Below, one piece after another: positions 1 through 5,466 of a stretch of DNA of 17,092 nucleotides. Within the stretch, counting starts at the first letter, position 1. Each line of letters starts with the position of its first letter. Under the pieces are notes generated by a model. The model was not told the origin of the DNA. It made no database searches and saw only the letters and a program-made list of their open reading frames with translations. Source of the DNA: Zipacnadum sp036504235 (GTDB lineage Bacteria > Armatimonadota > Zipacnadia > Zipacnadales > Zipacnadaceae); NCBI GenBank assembly GCA_036504235.1, contig DASXVN010000064.1, positions 1-17,092 of the forward strand. Direction: 5' to 3'. Position numbers and translations under genes: made by a program.

Positions 1-60
1 CTACGTCCCCCGCCGTCGCTAACCCAACGTTCTCGGCGGGGGCCGTAGCCCCCGCCCTAC
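1..60. repeat. GC-rich inverted-repeat (REP-like) element
   Basis: Positions 35-43 (GGCGGGGGC) and 48-56 (GCCCCCGCC) form a perfect 9-bp hairpin with a CGTA loop. The first 14 bases (CTACGTCCCCCGCC) match the reverse complement of 35-48 at 13 of 14 positions, so an alternative longer stem 1-14/35-48 is possible. The same C5GCC core therefore appears three times in 60 bases in alternating orientation. No T-run follows, so it is not a convincing intrinsic terminator. It resembles dispersed intergenic palindromes, but copy number cannot be judged from one window. It may also be the tail of an upstream gene's 3' region. Confidence 0.45.
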
Positions 61-87
61 AGTGAAGCCGCAGGCCTCCCCATCAGC

Positions 88-116
88 TTGACAGTGGTCA
101 GCTTCCCACTTATAAT
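88..116 (+). promoter_or_regulatory. Perfect consensus sigma70-type promoter
   Basis: A TTGACA -35 box at 88-93 and a TATAAT -10 box at 111-116 are separated by exactly 17 bases. Both hexamers match the housekeeping-sigma consensus at 12 of 12 positions, which is unlikely by chance in such GC-rich sequence. The expected start point is about 122-124. The promoter points toward secD, but an intrinsic terminator lies about 135 nt downstream of the start point, so the immediate product is probably a short RNA or a terminated leader. Confidence 0.85.
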
Positions 117-121
117 GCCGT

Positions 122-286
122 GCACGCAGTTGGTGGGCGGAGCCGGAAAGGCCTTGTCTGTCCGGTCAACGTCCCCCGATGGTCACAACCGACGTCGGGT
201 CGTCCTCAGACCCTAGGCCTAAGTCTAGTGTATCAGCCGGCGGCGGGCACTAAACGGCCGGGACTTATGCGTCCCGGCTTTCGCTT
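122..286 (+). ncRNA. Candidate small RNA or terminated secD leader
   Basis: This segment is bounded by the consensus promoter at 88-116 and the terminator hairpin at 257-286, giving a transcript of roughly 165 nt with no convincing reading frame. Folding by eye gives a rod. Short paired blocks are 129-134/232-237, 149-154/215-220, 156-160/207-211, 169-171/201-203, 175-179/195-199 and 181-183/188-190, with a large asymmetric internal loop at 136-148/221-231. A rod with a large bubble, a strong promoter and an intrinsic terminator would suit a 6S-type RNA. It would equally suit a regulatory leader, because no separate promoter is visible between the terminator and secD (start 365). I recognise no riboswitch, SRP RNA, tmRNA or RNase P signature. 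The existence of an RNA is well supported; its class is not. Confidence 0.6.
257..286 (+). terminator. Intrinsic terminator or attenuator upstream of secD
   Basis: GCCGGGAC (257-264) and GTCCCGGC (271-278) form a perfect 8-bp stem with a 6-base TTATGC loop, followed directly by TTTCGCTT. The T-tract is interrupted but the stem is strong. It lies 79 bases before the secD start codon and downstream of the consensus promoter, so it either ends a small RNA or attenuates secD transcription. GTCCC at 171-175 could pair with GGGAC at 260-264, a possible competing antiterminator arm; this is inference from complementarity only. Confidence 0.7.
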
Positions 287-364
287 GTCCTTCGCAGGAA
301 CAACGGGGCCCCGGAGTCCCCACACTCGTCCGGTTGATTTCTCCTGGAGAGGATTGGATAGCAG

Positions 365-2428
365 ATGCAGGGTCGCTTTAAGCTGTGGATTGCCAGTATC
401 GTGGGCCTGTTACTTCTGGGCTTCTTGATCGGGTTTGGGCCGATTCGGCCCGCCCCTAAGGGCTTCACCGTGCAGAATCAGTTCCGCTACAGCCTGCCAC
501 AGCCGGTAGGCCAGGAGAAGGACCTGGAGTCGGCCAACGGCCAGATCGGGGCCGAACTGCGCGCCAAGGTGAGCGACTTCAAGTCGGCCAAGTTCATCAC
601 CCCGACTCTCCTCGAAGTCTCCACTTTCGCCACCACCGAACAGATGGCGACGACGGACCAACAGCAGATTCTGCAGGCTCTGCAGCCCAAATATGCCGGG
701 ATCAAGCAGGAAGCCGCCCCGGAGCCGGTAGAGCGGCCGATCACCCAGTGGGGCGATTGGCTCGCTATCTACCCGCCCAAGCCGCAGATCCGTCTGGGTC
801 TGGACCTGCAGGGCGGAGCCCAGGTCGTACTCCTGGCTCGCCCCGAGACTACCCTGAACTTCATCTCCCCCGAGGATAAGCCGATCGTGGCTATCACCGC
901 GCCGGAGCAGCCCGCGGCAGTCGCGGGCGAGAAGCCGGCCGCGCCGGTGGCGCCGGCGGCGAGCGCCGCCAAGCTGCCGACCTCCGAGGACCTGAGTAAG
1001 CGGATTCTGGCCTCCCTCCAGCAGGTAGGACAGCCCATCAAGAGCATGGAGTTGGAAACCTCCTCGACGGGGCGCCAATTGATGGTGGGCCGAGACTCGC
1101 TGCTCCAGACCGTAGCCACGGTGCAGTGCGTTTCCCCGAACCGGATAGAGGTAAAGACCAGGGCTAAGGTCCAGGCCGAGGCCGACCGCGATGAGAATGC
1201 GGTGCTCCGGTACCTACAGGACGCCAACCCCGGCGTGGATGTGAAGCTGGGCTCCAAGCGCAGCGTCTTCATCGAGAAGAATACCGCCGACAAGGTCCGC
1301 AACGTAGTAGAGCGGCGCTTGTACGCCATGTCGGACATCCGCGAGCCGGTCATCCAGACGCAGGGCGATGACCGCGTCATCGTGGAGTTGCCTGGTGTCA
1401 AGGACCCCAAGCGCGTGGTGGACATCCTGGGCACTACCGCTCTGCTGGAGTTCATGCTGATCCCCGAGAAGTATGAGCCTCAGAAAACCGAGAGCGACGA
1501 CTACTCGACGTGGACCAACAAGTACTCGCGCGAAGATGTCCCCTGGGAGCAGGTGCGTGCCGAGTCGGAGGCCCCCTTCACCGGCGCCGACCTCAAGAGT
1601 AACGCCCAGGTGACCTCGGGTCAGGGTATGGAATTGGTCGTCAGTTTCGAGTTGCTGAACGAGAAGAAAGACGACTTCCGCAAATTCTCCGGCAAGAACG
1701 TGGGCCGGTACATGGCAATCGTCCTGGACGGCAAGGCGCAGATGGCGCCGGTTATCCAGTCTGAGATCCCCGGCAACGGCATCATCTCCGGCAAGTTCAC
1801 GCCCGATGATGCAGCCAAACTGGCGCTGCTGCTGAACGCCGGCGCGCTGCCCGTGCCGCTGGAGATTGCCGAGAACCGCACCGTAAGCGCCACGCTGGGC
1901 GCCGACTCCATCCGGCAGAGCTTGCTGGCGGGGCTGATCGGTCTCGCCCTGGTCATTGCCTTCATGGTGCTGGCCTACCGGGTGCCGGGTGTGTTGGCCG
2001 ACATCGCGCTACTCCTGTACCTGGTCATGCTGCTGGCGGTGCTGAAGATGGCGAACGCGACCCTGACGCTCCCGGGTATTGCCGCCTTCATCATGTCGCT
2101 CGGTATGGCGGTGGACGCCAACATTCTGATCTTCGAGCGTCTCAAAGAAGAGCTGTACTCCGGTAAGACCCCGCGAGCCGCGGTGGTCGCCGGCTTTGAC
2201 CGCGCGTGGACGGCCATCCTGGACGCCAACGTGACGACTCTGATCGGTGCCGCCGTGCTGTACTTCCTGGGCACCAGTTCGGTCAAGAGCTTCGCCGTCA
2301 CCCTGTTCTTAGGGGTTATCGTCCATCTGTTCACCGCCGTAACGGTAAGTCGCTGGCTGGTGACGATGCTGGCACACACGCGCCTCGGCCAGAAGCTGAG
2401 CGTCTACGGCGTGCCCAAGCCCGAGTAG
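365..2428 (+). CDS. secD: Protein translocase subunit SecD
   Basis: SecD is an RND-like inner-membrane subunit of the Sec export machinery. With SecF it uses the proton gradient to pull secreted proteins out on the periplasmic side. The 687-residue protein has one N-terminal membrane segment (about residues 7-25), the signature LGLDLQGG at 144-151, a large periplasmic region, and five C-terminal membrane segments from about 519. The family motif LGMAVDAN contains Asp584, and a second DAN motif contains Asp620, followed by the TTLIGAAVLYFLG stretch. Length is well above the usual 500-620 residues, partly because of an Ala/Pro-rich insert at about 180-204. The start is supported by GGAGAGGA at 346-353. 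secF follows after 95 bases, probably in the same transcript; no yajC is present in the window. Confidence 0.96.
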   Translation: MQGRFKLWIASIVGLLLLGFLIGFGPIRPAPKGFTVQNQFRYSLPQPVGQEKDLESANGQIGAELRAKVSDFKSAKFITPTLLEVSTFATTEQMATTDQQQILQALQPKYAGIKQEAAPEPVERPITQWGDWLAIYPPKPQIRLGLDLQGGAQVVLLARPETTLNFISPEDKPIVAITAPEQPAAVAGEKPAAPVAPAASAAKLPTSEDLSKRILASLQQVGQPIKSMELETSSTGRQLMVGRDSLLQTVATVQCVSPNRIEVKTRAKVQAEADRDENAVLRYLQDANPGVDVKLGSKRSVFIEKNTADKVRNVVERRLYAMSDIREPVIQTQGDDRVIVELPGVKDPKRVVDILGTTALLEFMLIPEKYEPQKTESDDYSTWTNKYSREDVPWEQVRAESEAPFTGADLKSNAQVTSGQGMELVVSFELLNEKKDDFRKFSGKNVGRYMAIVLDGKAQMAPVIQSEIPGNGIISGKFTPDDAAKLALLLNAGALPVPLEIAENRTVSATLGADSIRQSLLAGLIGLALVIAFMVLAYRVPGVLADIALLLYLVMLLAVLKMANATLTLPGIAAFIMSLGMAVDANILIFERLKEELYSGKTPRAAVVAGFDRAWTAILDANVTTLIGAAVLYFLGTSSVKSFAVTLFLGVIVHLFTAVTVSRWLVTMLAHTRLGQKLSVYGVPKPE

Positions 2429-2523
2429 CAGGGGCGCGGACCAAGTGGACGGTGGTCAGGCCGGAAGCAACCGCAGCACCGGCGTACAGACAGGGCAGCT
2501 ATATCTGAGGAGGTCTCTCACTC

Positions 2524-3663
2524 GTGGACTTCTGGCGTAGGACAAACTGGAAAATCGCAAGCATGGTGCGGGTCTGGTACCTCATTTCCGCCATCGTTAT
2601 CGCCGGCGGGGTGGTGGCCTGGGCCCTGCTGGGTCTGAATCTGGGCATCGACTTTACGGGCGGCAGCCTGTACAAGTTCCAGACCGAGCAGGCCGTGGCC
2701 GGCACCAGTGACCAAGACAGTAAGGTCATCGGAGACGTGCGGGCAATTCTGGGCGAGATGCAGGTGGCCCACTCGCAGATCCAGGTTGCCGGCAATAACC
2801 TGATTCTGATCCGCAGTCAGATCACCTCGCATGAGGCTGCTCTCGAGCAGGCCGACAAGATTCTGGCGGCGCTCAACGAGAAGATGGGCCCCACCGCCGG
2901 CAAGATCACCCTGGTGGGCAACGAGTTGGTCGGTCCCGTCATCGGGGCGCAGCTCAAGTACAACGCTCTGCTCGCCTTGATCATCGGCAATCTGCTCATC
3001 CTGATCTTCCTGACCGTCCGCTACGAGTTCCGCGTGGCGACGGCTTGTATCGTCGCCCTGATCCACGACGTACTAGTGATGATCGGCGGGATGGCGATAG
3101 CGCGGGCCGAGGTCAACAGTGAGTTCATCGCCGCTATGCTTACCATTGTGGGCTTCTCCGTTACGGACAGCGTGGTCATCTTCGACCGGATCCGGGAGAA
3201 CAAGCGCCTGCACCGCAGCGCGGACCTGGAGACGATCACCAACGCCAGCCTGCTGCAGACCATGCACCGGTCAATCAACACGGTCCTGGTCGTACTGCTG
3301 ACGCTGTTCTCGCTGTTCTTCCTGGGCGGGTCCACGATCCACCCGTTCGTACTGGCCCTGCTGATCGGTATGACTACCGGAATGTACTCTTCCATCTTCA
3401 TCGCCAGCCCGCTGGTGGTAAGTTGGGACAAGTGGAGCCTGAGCCGGCGACGCAAGTCGGCCGCGGTGGCCCCGAGCCGCCAGCGCCTGGTCGTGGCCGG
3501 GGGCAGCGCCCCCGACACGAGCGGCGGGGAAGAGCAGCCGACCGAGGGCCTCAGTGCCGAGCAGGCGATGCGCCGTGCGCAGAACAGCGCGCAGGAAGCC
3601 AAGCGCGCCGAGCGCCGCGAGCGCCGCAAGTCCTCTTCCAAGGGTGGCAAACGCCGGTATTGA
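2524..3663 (+). CDS. secF: Protein translocase subunit SecF
   Basis: SecF is the partner of SecD in the proton-driven late step of Sec-dependent export in the inner membrane. The 379-residue protein has an N-terminal membrane segment (about 17-36), the motif GLNLGIDFTGG at 37-47, a short periplasmic domain, and five further membrane segments. The signature TDSVVIFDRIREN lies at about 214-226 with Asp215, and LLQTMHRSINT follows. The start is GTG at 2524, chosen because GAGGAGGT (2507-2514) lies nine bases upstream and the first membrane segment is complete. Residues 300-379 form a hydrophilic cytoplasmic tail ending in a dense Arg/Lys/Glu run (AKRAERRERRKSSSKGGKRR), making it longer than E. 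coli SecF. The tail may contact ribosomes or membrane lipids, but that is inference. Confidence 0.96.
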   Translation: MDFWRRTNWKIASMVRVWYLISAIVIAGGVVAWALLGLNLGIDFTGGSLYKFQTEQAVAGTSDQDSKVIGDVRAILGEMQVAHSQIQVAGNNLILIRSQITSHEAALEQADKILAALNEKMGPTAGKITLVGNELVGPVIGAQLKYNALLALIIGNLLILIFLTVRYEFRVATACIVALIHDVLVMIGGMAIARAEVNSEFIAAMLTIVGFSVTDSVVIFDRIRENKRLHRSADLETITNASLLQTMHRSINTVLVVLLTLFSLFFLGGSTIHPFVLALLIGMTTGMYSSIFIASPLVVSWDKWSLSRRRKSAAVAPSRQRLVVAGGSAPDTSGGEEQPTEGLSAEQAMRRAQNSAQEAKRAERRERRKSSSKGGKRRY

Positions 3664-3707
3664 GGTGCTGCGATGTACGGCACTACCCAACATGAATAGC
3701 AATCTAG

Positions 3708-3731
3708 GGGCGGCGGCTTCGGCGGCCGCCC
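3708..3731 (+). other. UUCG-capped hairpin between secF and lrp-type gene
   Basis: GGGCGGC (3708-3714) pairs with GCCGCCC (3725-3731); inside, a G-G mismatch and two further GC pairs are capped by TTCG, a very stable tetraloop. No T-run follows, so it is not a standard intrinsic terminator. It may protect the secDF mRNA 3' end or separate the secDF transcript from the regulator-aminotransferase pair. Confidence 0.5.
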
Positions 3732-3772
3732 TGTCGTAACCGGACCGAACGCCGGAGCGAGGGGGAACAGCC

Positions 3773-4255
3773 ATGAAGAAGCTGCTGGAGATTCTGCAAG
3801 CGGAAGGTCCCGTGAGTACGGAGGAGTTGGCCGTGCGGCTGGGCAAGACCCCGGAGGAGATCGAGGCGACGCTGGCCTCGCTGCGCGAGCAAGGGGTTCT
3901 GCTGCGGTACGCCGCCCTGGTCAACTGGGAGGCGACGGCTGAGCACGAGAAGCTGTACGCCTTCATTAACGTCACGGCTACCCCGGAGCACGGGCGCGGT
4001 TTTGACAAAGTGGCGGAGTACCTGAGCCGCTTTGACGAGGTACATTCCCTGTACCTGATGAGCGGCGTGGCCGACCTCTGCGTGGTGGTGGAGGGGCGGG
4101 ATTTCCGCGACATCTCGAGGTTCGTGGCGGAGAAGCTGGCCCCCACCCCCGGCGTGACCAGCACCGCTACCTCCTTCGTGCTCAAGACGTACAAGATGGA
4201 GGGAGTCAGCCTGTTTGGCGAGACCAAGAACGGGCGACTGGCGGTGAGTCCTTAG
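3773..4255 (+). CDS. Lrp/AsnC-family transcriptional regulator
   Basis: This 160-residue protein has the two-domain Lrp/AsnC layout. An N-terminal winged helix-turn-helix (about residues 1-60, including VSTEELAVRLGKTPEEIEATL) is followed by an effector-binding RAM domain (about 68-140) with the typical VHSLYLMSGVADLCVVVEG strand-turn-strand. These regulators sense amino acids and form octamers on DNA. The start is supported by GAGGGGG at 3759-3765, seven bases upstream. Its TAG stop is immediately followed by the ATG of the aminotransferase gene with no spacer, so the two are almost certainly co-translated. Bacillus AlaR (Lrp type) next to AlaT (alanine transaminase) has the same arrangement, suggesting this protein controls the enzyme in response to alanine or a related amino acid; the ligand is inferred. 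Confidence 0.9.
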   Translation: MKKLLEILQAEGPVSTEELAVRLGKTPEEIEATLASLREQGVLLRYAALVNWEATAEHEKLYAFINVTATPEHGRGFDKVAEYLSRFDEVHSLYLMSGVADLCVVVEGRDFRDISRFVAEKLAPTPGVTSTATSFVLKTYKMEGVSLFGETKNGRLAVSP

Positions 4256-5437
4256 ATGTCACGACGACCGCTTGGCCCTAATGCGATGGCGCGGGAAATG
4301 CCCCCTTCCGGGATTCGGGAGTTCTTCGACCTGGTACAAGGGCGCGAGGACGTTATTAGCCTGGGCGTCGGCGAGCCGGATTTCGCTACCCCTTGGAAGA
4401 TCTGCGACGCGGTGGTTGAAGGACTGCGGCAGGGCCAGACCTCCTACACCTCCAATTACGGCTCCCTGGAGCTCCGCGAGGAGATCGCGCGGGACGCCGC
4501 GGAGCGCTATGGCCTGAACTACTCTCCCCACGACCAGATTCTGCTCACCAACGGGGTCTCCGAGGCGCTGGACCTGGTGATGCGCGCGGTACTCGAGCCC
4601 GGCGACGAGGTGCTGGTCCCCGAGCCCTGCTACGTCTCCTACAAGCCCACGGTGGTGATGGCCGGCGCGACGCCGGTGGTCGTGGAGACGCGGATGGCGG
4701 ACAGCTTCAAGCTGCGCGCGGACGCCCTGGAGGCGGCCCTGACCCCGCGCACGCGGATGCTGGTGCTCAACTACCCCAACAACCCGACCGGCGCGATCAT
4801 GACCGCGGCGGAGCTGGCGCCGGTCGCGCGGCTGGCGGAGGAGCACAACCTGCTGGTGGTCTCCGACGAGATTTACGCGCATTTGACCTACACGGGGCGC
4901 CACGCCTGCTTCCCCGCGCTGCCGGGGATGCTGGAGCGCACCATCTGGCTCAACGGTTTCTCCAAGGCCTACGCGATGACCGGCTGGCGGCTCGGGTACG
5001 CCTGCGGCCCGGCGGAGTTGATCGAGGCTATGATGCGGATTCACAGCTACACCGCGCTGTGCGCGCCGGTCGTGGCGCAGGTCGGGGCGCAGGAGGCCCT
5101 GGCTCATGGCGACGAAGAGATGCAGGCCATGGTGGCCCAGTATGACCAGCGGCGGCGGGTGCTGGTGCAGGGCTTCCACGACCTGGGCGTGCCCTGTTTT
5201 GAGCCGGGCGGAGCCTTCTACACCTTCCCCTCCATCGCGCATACTGGCATGACCTCGGCCGAGTTCTCCCGGGCGCTGCTTTTTGAGGAGAACGTGGCGG
5301 CGGTGCCGGGGACCGCGTTCGGCGCTTGCGGCGAGGGCTATCTGCGCTGCACCTACGCGACGCACCTGGACTTGATCAAGGAAGCCCTGGAGCGGATGGG
5401 GCGACTGTTGGCCCGCCGGGGCGTAGCTTCTGCCTGA
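4256..5437 (+). CDS. Class I/II PLP-dependent aminotransferase (AlaT-like)
   Basis: A fold-type I pyridoxal-phosphate aminotransferase of 393 residues, the usual length. The N-terminus PPSGIREFFDLV followed by VISLGVGEPDFATPW resembles the Bacillus AlaT/PatA-like branch. NYPNNPTG is the substrate/PLP region motif, SDEIYAHLTY carries the Asp that contacts the PLP nitrogen, and the lysine that forms the Schiff base is Lys237 in GFSKAYAMTGWRLGY. The C-terminal Arg that binds the substrate carboxylate is probably in EGYLRCTYAT. The enzyme acts in the cytoplasm. Alanine-pyruvate or aspartate-type transamination is likely, but the donor cannot be fixed from sequence. The start directly abuts the regulator's stop codon; an alternative in-frame ATG at 4286 is less likely because it would leave no translational coupling. 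Confidence 0.92.
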   Translation: MSRRPLGPNAMAREMPPSGIREFFDLVQGREDVISLGVGEPDFATPWKICDAVVEGLRQGQTSYTSNYGSLELREEIARDAAERYGLNYSPHDQILLTNGVSEALDLVMRAVLEPGDEVLVPEPCYVSYKPTVVMAGATPVVVETRMADSFKLRADALEAALTPRTRMLVLNYPNNPTGAIMTAAELAPVARLAEEHNLLVVSDEIYAHLTYTGRHACFPALPGMLERTIWLNGFSKAYAMTGWRLGYACGPAELIEAMMRIHSYTALCAPVVAQVGAQEALAHGDEEMQAMVAQYDQRRRVLVQGFHDLGVPCFEPGGAFYTFPSIAHTGMTSAEFSRALLFEENVAAVPGTAFGACGEGYLRCTYATHLDLIKEALERMGRLLARRGVASA

Positions 5438-5466
5438 GACTCTACGGGGATAAGGAGCTGGTGAGC

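Noticed and set aside
122..256. SRP (4.5S) RNA, tRNA or known riboswitch in the leader
   Set aside because: The GGUCAGG/CCGGAAGG-AGCAG SRP signature, a T-loop with acceptor stem, and the conserved cores of common riboswitches were looked for and not found.
120..428. 102-residue open frame running from the promoter into secD
   Set aside because: Starts at a GTG at or before the predicted transcription start with no ribosome site, crosses the terminator hairpin, overlaps secD, and has no domain features.
4259..5365. 368-residue open frame on the minus strand
   Set aside because: Antisense to the aminotransferase, which has complete PLP motifs.
5326..5466. Longer 5' start for the DUF4838 gene
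   Set aside because: Would overlap the aminotransferase by over 100 bases and bury the signal peptide; the AAGGAG-ATG at 5467 is clearly better. GTG at 5461 is too close to that ribosome site.
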